Source of the DNA: Sphingorhabdus sp. Alg231-15
GTDB lineage: Bacteria > Pseudomonadota > Alphaproteobacteria > Sphingomonadales > Sphingomonadaceae
Direction of reading: 5' to 3'
DNA length: 64,000 nt
NCBI RefSeq assembly: GCF_900149705.1
Contig: NZ_LT703001.1
Span: 2,660,001 to 2,724,000, forward strand
Both the position numbers and the translations under genes were made by a program. Below are positions 9,842 through 18,297 of this stretch, piece by piece (position 1 is the stretch's first letter; each line of letters begins with the position of its first letter). The notes beneath the pieces are model-generated. The model was not told the DNA's origin and did not search any database. It worked only from the letters and a program-made list of their open reading frames with translations.

Positions 9842-12022
9842 ATGACCGGCAACTTTGGCGCCTGGTTTCATAGTTTTATCCACGGGCTTTTTCGGCCTAG
9901 CGAAAAGCAACTTGTCCAACAAAAATGGAATGAGGTTTCAAGCCGCTTTGAAGAAGCTGACATTGGATCTGACAGTGATCGCAAACGGTTGATCACGTCC
10001 ATTGCGCGCCAAGCGCAGGGTAATTTGTCTGCCGCCAATTCTGATCAGCAAAAGGCAGTGATCCAAGGGCTTGTCGAACAACTTTTCGAAAATGACAATT
10101 TGTACATCCTGCCGAACATAGATTGGGATCGCGAGCGCACAGTCGCTGAGCTGTGGGAAATCAGAGAAGAGCTTTCCCGGCAATATGATTTGGTGCAAAA
10201 TTTCGATGCCAATGTTGAGCTGCTGACGCTTGCCATTATCGCATTTTTAAAACCCATCTACGAAGCATGCCCAGCCTTGCTCGAAGATGACGGCGATGAT
10301 GACGCAATTGCCGTTGCGACGGACCTTTTACGTAGCTTGGGCGATATTGGCGAGGTCGCAGAAACACTTCTCAGCGTTGGTCTATCAGATGAGTTAGTTG
10401 AAGGTGGCCAGCTACCTCGACTCCATGCACAATTGGAGTACAATATCATTGCTGCATCTGGCGGCAACCCTGCCGATCCTGCTAGCTTCAAACGTGCACC
10501 CAAAAAACCGACCCAATTTGATGCCAAAACGCCCGAGCAAATGGTAGAAACCTATTTTGGTGGAACCCCGCTGGTTCATTTGTTTGACCAGAGCCTTGAG
10601 TTTTGCATCCCTACAAAATCAAGATTCGAGCATCATCACATCGTTGCCGGTTCCGGCCACGGAAAAACGCAAACGCTTCAATATCTGATTGCCCAGGATC
10701 TAGCCAAAATGGAGCGTGAGAAGCGTTCCATCATCGTTTTGGATAGTCAGGGAGACCTTATCAAAAATATCGCCAAATTGGCGCATTTTGGACCAGATGG
10801 AACGCTGCGCGACAAGCTTGTCATCATTGACCCAAGCGATGTTGAATATCCCGTTTCGTTAAACCTCTTTGATGTCGGTCAGGAACGGCTTGAGAAATAT
10901 GAAGCGCTGGAACGCGAGCGTCTCACCAATTCAATCCTGGAGCTGTATGATTTTGTTCTGGGCACATTGCTCGATGCGCAGATGACGCAAAAGCAAAATG
11001 TCATCTTTCGATACGTCACACGGTTGATGCTCCATATTCCCGATGCAACCATTCACACGCTCCGTGAATTGATGGAGCCGGAAAGCGAAAAGAAGTTTTC
11101 CGAGCATATCGCCAAGCTATCCGGCACCCCAAAGCATTTTTTCGAAACGGAATTTGCAGGCCGCGAGTTTGAGCAAACAAAGAAGCAAGTCTTGCGCCGT
11201 CTTTGGGGCATTTTGGAAAACCAGACATTTGAACGCATGTTCTCGCATCCTCGCTCCAAGCTTGATCTATTTTCTGAGATGAACGCTGGGAAAGTCATTC
11301 TGATCAATACAGCGAAAGATTTGCTCAAGGAGCAAGGTACCGAAATATTCGGTCGCTTCTTTATCGCTATGATCGCCCAAGCGGCTCAAGAACGAGCAAC
11401 GTTACCAGCGAACAAACGCGTTCCAACCATGGTCTATATTGATGAAGCACAAGATTATTTTGATCGCAATATCGGCATCATATTGGCGCAGGCGCGCAAA
11501 TATAATGTCGGCATGGTTCTAGCTCATCAATATCTTGGTCAACTCGAACCCAAACTTCAGGAAGCCTTCGCCGCCAACACCGCAATTAAGTTTGCGGGCG
11601 GCGTTTCAGCAAAAGATGCGCGCGCGCTTGCACCTATGCTCTACACCCAAGCAGAATTTATCGAATCTCAAGGTAAAGGTAGTTTTGCAACCCACATCAG
11701 AGGTGTCACCAAAAATGCCGTGCCACTTCAATTTCCTTTCGGATATCTGGAAGATATGGAGCAGATGGGCGAAGCAGATCGCAGGGAACAGCGTGAGACA
11801 ATGCGCGACCGCTATGCAGTTCATCATTCAGAATTGGGACATGAAGAAGAAGACGGTGATGAAAGCGATAGCGATACGCCCGAAAATGGGCCAGATGGCG
11901 GCGGCGGCGGTCCAGATAACGGAGGCAATCCAGACGGCTCCAATCAAAGTGCCACTAGTAGAAAGCCAAAGGGTGATGCCTCTCAGGGGCAAGTAGATAC
12001 TGAGCCGGCTGACAAGTGGTAG
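9842..12022 (+). CDS. Type IV coupling-protein-like ATPase (TraD/VirD4-related)
   Basis: A 726-aa P-loop ATPase of the HerA/VirD4 group. Walker A is AGSGHGKT (269-276) and Walker B is VYIDEAQDYF (531-540), followed by ARKYNVGMVLAHQYLGQL, the pattern of TraM-recognition/coupling ATPases. Residues 1-260 are helical without membrane spans. The C-terminal 60 residues are low-complexity and rich in Asp, Gly, Pro and Ser, likely disordered. It would drive DNA toward a conjugation pore; no VirB-type channel genes occur in the window, so the element may rely on another element's machinery. It is coupled to the preceding membrane protein and converges on the toxin-antitoxin pair. Confidence 0.75.
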   Translation: MTGNFGAWFHSFIHGLFRPSEKQLVQQKWNEVSSRFEEADIGSDSDRKRLITSIARQAQGNLSAANSDQQKAVIQGLVEQLFENDNLYILPNIDWDRERTVAELWEIREELSRQYDLVQNFDANVELLTLAIIAFLKPIYEACPALLEDDGDDDAIAVATDLLRSLGDIGEVAETLLSVGLSDELVEGGQLPRLHAQLEYNIIAASGGNPADPASFKRAPKKPTQFDAKTPEQMVETYFGGTPLVHLFDQSLEFCIPTKSRFEHHHIVAGSGHGKTQTLQYLIAQDLAKMEREKRSIIVLDSQGDLIKNIAKLAHFGPDGTLRDKLVIIDPSDVEYPVSLNLFDVGQERLEKYEALERERLTNSILELYDFVLGTLLDAQMTQKQNVIFRYVTRLMLHIPDATIHTLRELMEPESEKKFSEHIAKLSGTPKHFFETEFAGREFEQTKKQVLRRLWGILENQTFERMFSHPRSKLDLFSEMNAGKVILINTAKDLLKEQGTEIFGRFFIAMIAQAAQERATLPANKRVPTMVYIDEAQDYFDRNIGIILAQARKYNVGMVLAHQYLGQLEPKLQEAFAANTAIKFAGGVSAKDARALAPMLYTQAEFIESQGKGSFATHIRGVTKNAVPLQFPFGYLEDMEQMGEADRREQRETMRDRYAVHHSELGHEEEDGDESDSDTPENGPDGGGGGPDNGGNPDGSNQSATSRKPKGDASQGQVDTEPADKW

Positions 12023-12078
12023 TTCTCATTCAAAAAGCCTGTGGGCCAAGTGTTTGCTAACTATTTTGTCGCCTCACA

Positions 12079-12798
12079 TTATTGGCCTTTTCCCTCTTCT
12101 GGAGGCACAATGGCAATGATCGCTTCGATACGGTCGCGCACAATGTCAACTCGTCCATCTTCCTCGTTGATATTGCCGTAGAGAAAATGGTCAAAATCGC
12201 GGTGATTTTTTAGAGCGAAAAACTGCTCGGCTATATATTGACGAACGTCTTCATCTGCAGTGGCAACCTCTTCACCAAGTGCCGGGCGACCGTCAACAAG
12301 GATTACGACATCTTCCAAATCGTGGCTGCCAAGCGGATCGTCGTTCCCTCGGCCATTATAAGCCTCGAATTTGGTAGCGAGGAATAGCGGGGACGTAAGA
12401 TGCTTGATTGTTCGTCCGCTTGGTAGAGCATATTTGACTGATGTCTGGATGCCCCTTTCATACCAGCGGTTCGTGAATCCAAGAATTTCCGGATCATCTG
12501 GCATAAAATCGACCTTGAGGTTGCCAAGCCGCATGCGACAGAGAACCTCATCTTGCGAAGAGATGGTAAATCCTTGTTCGCGGAGTTTTTGCTCTAACTG
12601 ATACCATTCGGTCATTCCCTCAAGGGTGACGATCAAATCTACGTCATCAGTTGCTCGAACCTCTTGCAGTGTTATTTCATCGGTGATGAGGACCGCCGTT
12701 GAACAGCCGCCAACGAAAACCATTTGACTTAGCATCTCGTCGCCAAGCGCCTCGGATACAGTTTCAAGCATTTCCAGAAGCTGGCCCTGAATTGTCAT
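12079..12798 (-). CDS. Nucleotidyltransferase-fold toxin (AbiEii-like)
   Basis: A 239-aa protein with the minimal nucleotidyltransferase signature: VGGCSTAVL near residue 29, then ATDDVDLIV near 50 carrying the paired acidic residues, and a third acidic residue in KVDFMPDD near 98. AbiEii-family toxins have this core and transfer nucleotides, for example onto tRNA. The start codon overlaps the upstream gene's stop by 4 bp, the usual order of antitoxin-like gene first and toxin second. It may stabilise the island. Toxicity is inferred from family and arrangement. Confidence 0.7.
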   Translation of the reverse strand: MTIQGQLLEMLETVSEALGDEMLSQMVFVGGCSTAVLITDEITLQEVRATDDVDLIVTLEGMTEWYQLEQKLREQGFTISSQDEVLCRMRLGNLKVDFMPDDPEILGFTNRWYERGIQTSVKYALPSGRTIKHLTSPLFLATKFEAYNGRGNDDPLGSHDLEDVVILVDGRPALGEEVATADEDVRQYIAEQFFALKNHRDFDHFLYGNINEEDGRVDIVRDRIEAIIAIVPPEEGKGQ

Positions 12799-13361
12799 TG
12801 CCCGATTATCCTAGTTTCCAGCATTTCTTTCGCCAGCCCGGACTCTCTCGGTCCGCCAAGTCTTAAGGCATCGGCGAGAGCAAGATATTCATATAGCCGT
12901 TCATCTGCGAGCGCAGCTTTCGGCACAGATCGAAACAATGGTTTTACTGCTAATCCTCGCTTCTGACCTTCGGGATAAGGCCATACATAAATTTCTTCTC
13001 CCGCACTGACTAGTTGCCCTTTTAGCATCGGCGCGGCAAATGCCGTCGGTATGCCTCGTTGCGGTGCGCTTGGTTTTACAGGGAATGCATATTTCAGCCC
13101 ATGCATAACAAACTCAGCAAGATTACGTCGGTTGGCTCTCGTGATTCCCTGCAATTTTGCAGCTAGTTTTGATCCAATACTTCGCTTGAGCGAAGCACTT
13201 ATTTCTGTTTTGCTGATGCCCAATGACGCTTCTAGACTGCGAACAGCATAAGGGTCTACACTGCTAGACAATTCCCCATAGCCGTTAGGAGAACCGAATT
13301 TTTCTTGTTCTTCTAAGCTCAAGAGCTTGAACAATATAACAATATCTTGGCTTTTCATCAC
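12795..13361 (-). CDS. Putative antitoxin/transcriptional regulator paired with the nucleotidyltransferase
   Basis: A 188-aa protein that precedes and overlaps the nucleotidyltransferase gene by 4 bp. The N-terminal half contains a helix-turn-helix-like run (VRSLEASLGISKTEISASLKR) suggesting a MarR/ArsR-like winged helix; the C-terminal half has no motif I recognise. A nested palindrome at 13369-13406 immediately upstream is the obvious operator for autoregulation. AbiE antitoxins (AbiEi) are also DNA-binding repressors of their own operon, but I cannot show that this is AbiEi. Confidence 0.65.
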   Translation of the reverse strand: MMKSQDIVILFKLLSLEEQEKFGSPNGYGELSSSVDPYAVRSLEASLGISKTEISASLKRSIGSKLAAKLQGITRANRRNLAEFVMHGLKYAFPVKPSAPQRGIPTAFAAPMLKGQLVSAGEEIYVWPYPEGQKRGLAVKPLFRSVPKAALADERLYEYLALADALRLGGPRESGLAKEMLETRIIGQ

Positions 13362-13368
13362 AACCCTA

Positions 13369-13406
13369 CTTATTCGTCCGCTGTCCTAGGACTGAGGACA
13401 AATAAG
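13369..13406. promoter_or_regulatory. Nested palindrome, likely toxin-antitoxin operator
   Basis: The outer arms CTTATTCGTCC (13369-13379) and GGACAAATAAG (13396-13406) match at 10 of 11 positions. Inside lies the perfect palindrome GTCCTAGGAC (13383-13392). It begins 8 bp upstream of the antitoxin-like start codon and lies in the intergenic region shared with the rightward gene at 13570. Confidence 0.55.
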
Positions 13407-13569
13407 GTCACTACTGGCCTTTTGTCAATCGAATCATAAACCGACAAAAAAATGCCACGTCGCATATCATCTCATAGCCTTGCAAGCCTGAGCCCCCCTG
13501 AAAATACCGCACGGTTACAGGGCTTTGATTGTGCATTAAATGGTTCATCCATTTATCAAAGGTCGAGCT

Positions 13570-14523
13570 ATGAACCACAAATATGACAAGATTGGACGTC
13601 GCACCCGAATAAAACCCTCTTCAACTGGAAAGCGAGTTTCGCTTCAACCCCGCGATCTTCTTTGGCTCGAAAAATTGGCCGAACATGGCCCTCTTCCATC
13701 ATCCTTTTTGCTTGAATATGGAAAGCGCACCCACAAATCAGAAAAGCGCGCCAAGGAACGACTAACCGATCTCTTTAATGAGGAGAACACACCGGACAAA
13801 GGCACATATCTCACGCGACCCTTGCAGCAATTTCGTACGATTGACGCGCGCTACAATCAGCTCGTCTACGAACTGTCACCTGCATCTATTGCCGCGCTGC
13901 GCAAATCTGGCTGCTCGTTAAACCCCAGGCGATCCGGTCCTTGGCAGCATAGCCTGATGGTGAGCTCTATCACCGCTTCTGTAGATTTGGCCTGCATCGA
14001 CCGACAGGACATCAATTACATCCCACAATCAAAAATACTAGACAGAGCTGATCAACCACTGCGTTGGGCGACATCTATATGTGATCCGGATAGCGGTGCG
14101 ACATATAAGAAAGAACTTCTGCCCGACGCGGTGTTTGGATTGGAATATTTGATGCCTGCAGGAAAGAGATATCGGTTTTTCACATTGGAAGCGGATAGAT
14201 CAACAGAACCATTGCGCTCGGCTCAGATTCATCGAAAGAGCTTCATACGGCATTTGCAGCAATATGAGGATTACATAGAGTGCGGAGGCTATCAAGATCA
14301 TCTAAATCTCACAGCCCCCATGATGGTTCTGAACGTTGTGACAAGCGAAGCTCGATTGGAACGCATGTTGGCGCTGACTGCAGAATATTTTCCGCACGGG
14401 AACAGCTATCAACTATTTCAATGCTGGGAAGATTTCGGTGGGCCAATTCGCCCGCCCCATCCAAAATCGACCCTTCTCGAAGGATATTGGTATGGCTTGG
14501 AAGATAAAACCCGCATTCGATGA
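13570..14523 (+). CDS. Replication-relaxation family protein
   Basis: A 317-aa protein resembling the plasmid replication-relaxation family (PF13814). The N-terminus has a winged-helix-like segment (LQPRDLLWLEKLAEHGPLPS). A central region carries LLPDAVFGLEYL then YRFFTLEADRSTEPL, consistent with the acidic positions of a PD-(D/E)XK-like core seen in this family. I chose ATG 13570 over the in-frame ATG 13540 because a GGTCGAG sequence sits just upstream. Such proteins are common in mobilisable elements and may act at the origin of transfer. Its neighbours include two coupling-type ATPases. Confidence 0.7.
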   Translation: MNHKYDKIGRRTRIKPSSTGKRVSLQPRDLLWLEKLAEHGPLPSSFLLEYGKRTHKSEKRAKERLTDLFNEENTPDKGTYLTRPLQQFRTIDARYNQLVYELSPASIAALRKSGCSLNPRRSGPWQHSLMVSSITASVDLACIDRQDINYIPQSKILDRADQPLRWATSICDPDSGATYKKELLPDAVFGLEYLMPAGKRYRFFTLEADRSTEPLRSAQIHRKSFIRHLQQYEDYIECGGYQDHLNLTAPMMVLNVVTSEARLERMLALTAEYFPHGNSYQLFQCWEDFGGPIRPPHPKSTLLEGYWYGLEDKTRIR

Positions 14524-14677
14524 ATATCGAATCGGGTATTTATTTTGGACTCCAAAATCGCGCAATACCGATATGTTCAGCTATGTGAGTCTATATTTAA
14601 TATGTTTAATATCAATGCTTTAGGGTATATCTTTAGATGCCATCACAGATGCTGGCGGAAACAATGGAGATAATATC

Positions 14678-14839
14678 ATGGCACGGAAAAAGAAGGAAAA
14701 GCAGCGTGGATTGATCGATGAATTGAGCTGGGGCGTGCTTCAGGAATTTGCAGCAGTCGGTTCAACAGCAAAACGTGAATTCGTGAGTACTACCGATATC
14801 ATGAGCGGCAAGCCAAAACGTCCCCGCCGTTATCGCTGA
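14678..14839 (+). CDS. Small basic protein, 53 aa
   Basis: A short reading frame with a good GGAGA site 7 bp before ATG 14678. The protein starts ARKKKEKQRG and ends KPKRPRRYR, basic at both ends with a helical middle (LIDELSWGVLQEFAAVG). It is followed by a clear terminator, which supports its being a real gene. I do not recognise a family; nucleic-acid binding is likely from its charge. Confidence 0.6.
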   Translation: MARKKKEKQRGLIDELSWGVLQEFAAVGSTAKREFVSTTDIMSGKPKRPRRYR

Positions 14840-14865
14840 GCCTGCAGCAATCAAATTTTAACGAC

Positions 14866-14896
14866 AAAAGGGCGCCGATATTGGCGCCCTTTTTCG
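14866..14896 (+). terminator. Rho-independent terminator
   Basis: Perfect stem GGGCGCC (14870-14876) and GGCGCCC (14883-14889) with a 6-base loop and a following T-run. It ends the rightward transcript of the small basic gene and faces the leftward gene at 14934. Confidence 0.85.
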
Positions 14897-14933
14897 TTTT
14901 AGTGTTTATCTTTAAACATGCGAAATTTCTCGC

Positions 14934-15389
14934 TCACTGCATCAGCGCCGCTTCTTCAGCCAATGCAATCGCTTCAAATAGGACATAGGCTCTGGGCTCA
15001 TCATCAAAAACGCGTCGGGGTGGCGGCACATATCGCGCGAGAGCAGGATGCCGCTTTGCAATATGAACAGCTTCGACTTGCTTGCTTGGGTGGCGCTGGA
15101 TGCGACCAATGGTCACCGCCTGCGTTTTGCTGGTTTCGGCGACCTCAGAAAGTGATTTCAAAATTCCTTTCGTGCGTGATGATTTCCTATGCGCAGTTGT
15201 AAGATTTTCGCATACAAAAATATCTGGTTCGAACCTGTCGATCATCTTCTTCGCATATGTCGCGGCGAGTTCCGGTGACCGTGCATATTTGACGCTCATC
15301 TCCCAATGGAGCAAATCGTGTCTTATCAGACAGACAGTACCCAATTGTCCAGATCGCGAAGCAATCGCCGTCATTCTATCCCATTTCAT
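14934..15389 (-). CDS. Possible RNase H-fold/RuvC-like protein
   Basis: A 151-aa protein of uncertain family. The order of predicted strands (TAIASRSGQLGTVCLI, then PDIFVCENL with an acidic residue ending a strand, then a late FDDEPRAYVLFEAIALA helix) resembles small RuvC-like resolvases, but the first catalytic Asp is not evident, so this is a weak structural guess. Its start overlaps the XRE regulator by 14 bp, so the two are one operon reading leftward. Confidence 0.55.
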   Translation of the reverse strand: MKWDRMTAIASRSGQLGTVCLIRHDLLHWEMSVKYARSPELAATYAKKMIDRFEPDIFVCENLTTAHRKSSRTKGILKSLSEVAETSKTQAVTIGRIQRHPSKQVEAVHIAKRHPALARYVPPPRRVFDDEPRAYVLFEAIALAEEAALMQ

Positions 15390-15726
15390 CCGATCCTTCT
15401 TCAGCGGCTAATCGCTCTTCTAGTTTCTGAAGCGTTGCCTCTCTTCTCAAACCGTCGGCTCCCTGACTTCCGATATGCGAAATTTCTGTAATACGTCCCC
15501 GGAGCTGCTCGCGTGCTTCACCGAGTATTTCGGCAAAAAATTGTTCAAAATTGCGGCCATAGATTAGAGAAAGCGTGCAAATATGTTCGATACTTGGCCG
15601 GTAGCGACCATTTTCAAGATCAGATAAGGTGGCTTGGGCAACGCCTAAAAGCTGCGCGACGTCACGCTGCATCAACCCGGATTTTTTGCGCGCAAGACGC
15701 AGATCAAAAGCAAATTGTTTTGACAT
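15376..15726 (-). CDS. XRE-family transcriptional regulator
   Basis: A 116-aa protein with an N-terminal HTH_3 domain: DLRLARKKSGLMQRDVAQLLGVAQATLSDLENGRYRPS, the canonical Cro/CI recognition layout, ending near residue 60. The C-terminus is helical and charged. It overlaps the following RuvC-like gene. An inverted repeat ATCGGT-ATG-ACCGAT centred at 15804, about 75 bp upstream of its start, recurs before the coupling-type ATPase at 17080 and near 18245; these are its likely operators. Confidence 0.88.
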   Translation of the reverse strand: MSKQFAFDLRLARKKSGLMQRDVAQLLGVAQATLSDLENGRYRPSIEHICTLSLIYGRNFEQFFAEILGEAREQLRGRITEISHIGSQGADGLRREATLQKLEERLAAEEGSDEMG

Positions 15727-15779
15727 ATGTGAATGAACTTATCGACTAACCCATCCAGTTTAGGATGATTACAGGTCCC

Positions 15780-15811
15780 GCCATAGGGGACAGCATATCG
15801 GTATGACCGAT
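15780..15811. promoter_or_regulatory. Operator-like repeat, copy 1
   Basis: The core AGGGGACAGCATATCGGT runs into the inverted repeat ATCGGT-ATG-ACCGAT (15797-15811). The first 23 bases match copy 3 at 17002-17024 at 22 positions. It lies upstream of the leftward XRE operon. Confidence 0.6.
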
Positions 15812-15841
15812 TTCGACCGCCGCCCCCTCAATATGAAAAAA

Positions 15842-15914
15842 ACCAGCGCGTCTCGATGGATGCGAGAGGCCGAAAAGGTAGAAACCTTTTCGGATCTACT
15901 TCGAGCGCGCTGGT
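15842..15914. ncRNA. Strongly structured element (possible small RNA or cis-element)
   Basis: Outer arms ACCAGCGCG (15842-15850) and CGCGCTGGT (15906-15914) are perfectly complementary. Inside are CCGAAAAGG/CCTTTTCGG (15870-15878 and 15885-15893) around a 6-base loop, and TCTCG/CGAGA (15851-15855 and 15863-15867). CTCGA (15852-15856) can instead pair with TCGAG (15901-15905), extending the outer stem and breaking the small hairpin. Two exclusive folds in a gene-free stretch suggest an RNA switch, a transfer or replication origin, or a recombination site. Strand cannot be decided. Confidence 0.45.
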
Positions 15915-15983
15915 GGTTCTTCTCGGCGGCGGCGGTCGCCCAGTGTGTCAGATGAACAGATAATCGCAAATTCTCGGCTTAAA

Positions 15984-16004
15984 GCTAGAGGGCAGCATAT
16001 CGAT
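15984..16004. promoter_or_regulatory. Operator-like repeat, copy 2
   Basis: GCTAGAGGGCAGCATATCGAT shares the GGGCAGCATATCG core with copies 1 and 3 in the same orientation but lacks the right arm of the inverted repeat. Between here and 16293 I find no convincing gene. Confidence 0.45.
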
Positions 16005-16293
16005 CGTTCCCTAGCATTAACTCATTATGACACAGCATCGCGCGCAATCTTACAGACTATGTGCAAAGCGCTGATCGGTGGAAACGCGATATCGATCTTT
16101 GCGGGTTCTTGGGTTCGCTTTTGGCCCAGCTGCGCGCCTTGTCAACCGCCTTCGCTTCCGCGCGTTGCTTGTGCAGCTCCAGGCCCTTACGGGCGCATGT
16201 CGCGCGGTGTGACTAGCCACTTTTCGCTTGGCCTTTTTGGCTCCCATGAAGCCGCGGGATGGTCTCGCGGTATCAATTTTTCAGGAGCTTTTC

Positions 16294-16503
16294 ATGACCA
16301 ATCAATCTCAATCTACTACCGGCATGCCTTCGCATCGTCTTTACCGCGTTGATGGGGATGGCGAGAACGCCAATTGGACCGACATTGGTGCTGCCTGGCC
16401 GAATAAAGACGGCCTTGGCTTTTCTGTCATCTGCCACGCAGTTCCGATGCGTGGACGCATGGTATTGCGCGCTATCAAAGAACGAGAGCAAAACGAAAGC
16501 TGA
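16294..16503 (+). CDS. Small conserved mobile-element protein, 69 aa
   Basis: Starts at ATG 16294 with AGGAGC upstream; an in-frame start at 16228 would add residues without a ribosome site. The protein has the pattern YRVDGDGENANWTDIGAAWP then GFSVICHAVPMRGRMVLR, a compact fold known as a hypothetical family on alphaproteobacterial plasmids and islands. The biochemical role is unknown. It converges with the DUF3768 gene on a shared hairpin. Confidence 0.65.
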   Translation: MTNQSQSTTGMPSHRLYRVDGDGENANWTDIGAAWPNKDGLGFSVICHAVPMRGRMVLRAIKEREQNES

Positions 16504-16512
16504 ATACAAAAT

Positions 16513-16539
16513 CGGCCACTCCTTTTTCGGGAGTGGCCG
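16513..16539. terminator. Bidirectional hairpin terminator
   Basis: CGGCCACTCC and GGGAGTGGCCG flank TTTTTC, between the converging genes ending at 16503 (+) and 16544 (-). Confidence 0.7.
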
Positions 16540-16543
16540 CAAT

Positions 16544-16891
16544 CTAATATTCACTTGCCAGCATGATCGTGAGCACGCGATGTGTCTCCGTTTCGCATGC
16601 TGGATCATTCGAGGCGTTTTGTAGGCTGGGATCGTAATAGTCGATCTTCCAAAACAATCGCTGGCCATCCAAGTCGAACGCGCCAAAATCATGCTCACCA
16701 TGCGGATCATTGTCATCCGTGAAGCGATCAAAGTCGCGCACCTGTTGCAGCGCTTTGACGCCAAATTCGTAGCCCCGATCTTGAATGCCGTTGGTTACGA
16801 AAACCGATCCTTGGCCAAGTCCATGGCAGCGCAGTCGGTCATTGAGCCGTCTGATCTTGGCTGTTTTATGATCTTCATCTGTTTCAGTCAT
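16544..16891 (-). CDS. DUF3768 family protein
   Basis: A 115-aa protein matching DUF3768: RRLNDRLR near the start, VTNGIQ, then FDRFTDDNDPHGEHDFGAF, LFWKIDYYD and a C-terminal RVLTIMLASEY. The family is frequent on alphaproteobacterial plasmids and islands and has no known function. The start at 16891 has AAGGGA upstream; the longer in-frame start at 16936 lacks one. Confidence 0.88.
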   Translation of the reverse strand: MTETDEDHKTAKIRRLNDRLRCHGLGQGSVFVTNGIQDRGYEFGVKALQQVRDFDRFTDDNDPHGEHDFGAFDLDGQRLFWKIDYYDPSLQNASNDPACETETHRVLTIMLASEY

Positions 16892-17001
16892 GAGCGTCCC
16901 TTTCCATTGGATGCGCCAAAACCATTTCAGGCGCATCCCCTGAAAAAGGACGCTTCAACCATGGAACTCTTCTACGCTCAGAATAGCAAAGCAAGATAGC
17001 G

Positions 17002-17036
17002 GCCATAGGGGGCAGCATATCGGTGACACCGATATG
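17002..17036. promoter_or_regulatory. Operator-like repeat, copy 3
   Basis: The same leader as copy 1 is followed by a perfect palindrome CATATCGGT-GAC-ACCGATATG (17016-17036). It ends 43 bp before the start codon at 17080, a typical operator/promoter position. Confidence 0.65.
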
Positions 17037-17079
17037 CGCGCCTCTACAGAAAACGGACTCTCCGCCTCACAATATCGGC

Positions 17080-18234
17080 ATGCATCATAAACCCAATACG
17101 GTGACGCAGCTTGGTCTCGCCTATCATCGCTATGGTGATCGCCGCTTTGGTATCTATCAAGCCGACCGGCTTCATCATCTTTATATCATTGGCCAGACTG
17201 GAACCGGAAAATCCACTTTGCTCGGCAATCTGGTGCGTCAGGATGTGAGCCAGCAGCACGGCTTTTGCCTGATCGACCCGCATGGCGATTTGGCATCGGC
17301 GCTGGCAGACGAATTAGGCGATCATGCTATTTACTGGTCTATTGCCGATGAAAATTCACCCTATGGCTATAATCCGCTCACTCGTTCGTCGGCTCAATTG
17401 CGCCCGCTAATCGCTGCGGGATTGATCGAAACCCTCAAGAAGCAATGGGCCGATAGTTGGGGTGCGCGCATGGAGCACCTATTGCGCTATGCCGCACTGG
17501 CGCTTCTGGAACAGCCCAGCGCAGACATCAGCGAAATCGTACCGCTATTCGTTGATAAGGATTTTCGGCGCTCCGTTGTGGCAAAGGTTACTGACGAGCA
17601 AGTCCGTGCTTTCTGGACCCAAGAATATCCCAAAATGAACTATGCTACTTCCATCGATGGTGTCTCACCAATTGCGAACAAGCTTGGCGCTTTTCTTGCC
17701 AATCCTCGCATCCGCCGCGCTTTATGTACGCCTGAAAAACCGCTGCGATTTCGAAAGATTATGGACGATGGTCAGGCGCTGATCGTCAATCTCGCAAAAG
17801 GCAAAATTGGAGCAAGCAGCGCCAATGTGCTCGGTGGTCTCATCGCCGCTAACATAATGCATGCCGCTTTCTCACGCCATGACATAGCCGAAAGCCAGCG
17901 CCGACCTTTCTTTCTTTACGTCGATGAATTTCACTCGCTTACTTCCACCGCCTTCGCCGATCTGCTTCCCGAAGCCCGTAAATATGCGCTGGGTCTAGTT
18001 TTATCTCACCAGCATATTGGACAGACCGATCGCGATATTTTTGATGCGATTATCGGCAATGTCGGCAGCATCATGGCTTTTCGGGTGGGAGCGAGAGATG
18101 CAGGAGTTCTTGCCAAGCAACTGGATGGTCTGTCGCCAATCAATTTGCAGAGAATGCCAAACTATCACTGTTCCGTGCAGTTGATGGTTGGCGGTCAAAA
18201 GAGCCGGATATTTTCTGCCCGGACGTCATTCTAG
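17080..18234 (+). CDS. Conjugative coupling-type ATPase (VirD4/TraM-recognition family)
   Basis: A 384-aa P-loop protein. Walker A is GQTGTGKST (38-46), LIDPHGDLA follows near residue 80, and Walker B is LYVDEFHSL with a later LVLSHQHIGQ, all typical of the VirD4/TraD type. It has no transmembrane segments, so it is a soluble, short version. I chose ATG 17080 because the palindromic repeat 17016-17036 falls inside the longer frame from 17023 and looks like an operator. A second coupling-type ATPase lies at 9842; two in one element is unusual. Probably part of a mobilisation module with the replication-relaxation protein. Confidence 0.78.
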   Translation: MHHKPNTVTQLGLAYHRYGDRRFGIYQADRLHHLYIIGQTGTGKSTLLGNLVRQDVSQQHGFCLIDPHGDLASALADELGDHAIYWSIADENSPYGYNPLTRSSAQLRPLIAAGLIETLKKQWADSWGARMEHLLRYAALALLEQPSADISEIVPLFVDKDFRRSVVAKVTDEQVRAFWTQEYPKMNYATSIDGVSPIANKLGAFLANPRIRRALCTPEKPLRFRKIMDDGQALIVNLAKGKIGASSANVLGGLIAANIMHAAFSRHDIAESQRRPFFLYVDEFHSLTSTAFADLLPEARKYALGLVLSHQHIGQTDRDIFDAIIGNVGSIMAFRVGARDAGVLAKQLDGLSPINLQRMPNYHCSVQLMVGGQKSRIFSARTSF

Positions 18235-18238
18235 ATTT

Positions 18239-18263
18239 CGGGGATACCGATATCAGCGCCCCT
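18239..18263. promoter_or_regulatory. Operator-like repeat, copy 4 (inverted)
   Basis: Read on the minus strand this stretch gives AGGGGCGCTGATATCGGTAT, resembling copy 1 (AGGGGACAGCATATCGGTAT). It lies just after the coupling ATPase stop and about 35 bp before the small gene at 18298. Confidence 0.45.
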
Positions 18264-18297
18264 ACGTCCCAAGCTTTAGAAGCGGCATAATGAGGAC

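Noticed and set aside
16050-16247. Minus-strand 65-residue very basic reading frame
   Set aside because: No ribosome site before the start codon and no recognisable family; Arg-rich composition is expected by chance in GC-rich sequence. A real gene here cannot be fully excluded.
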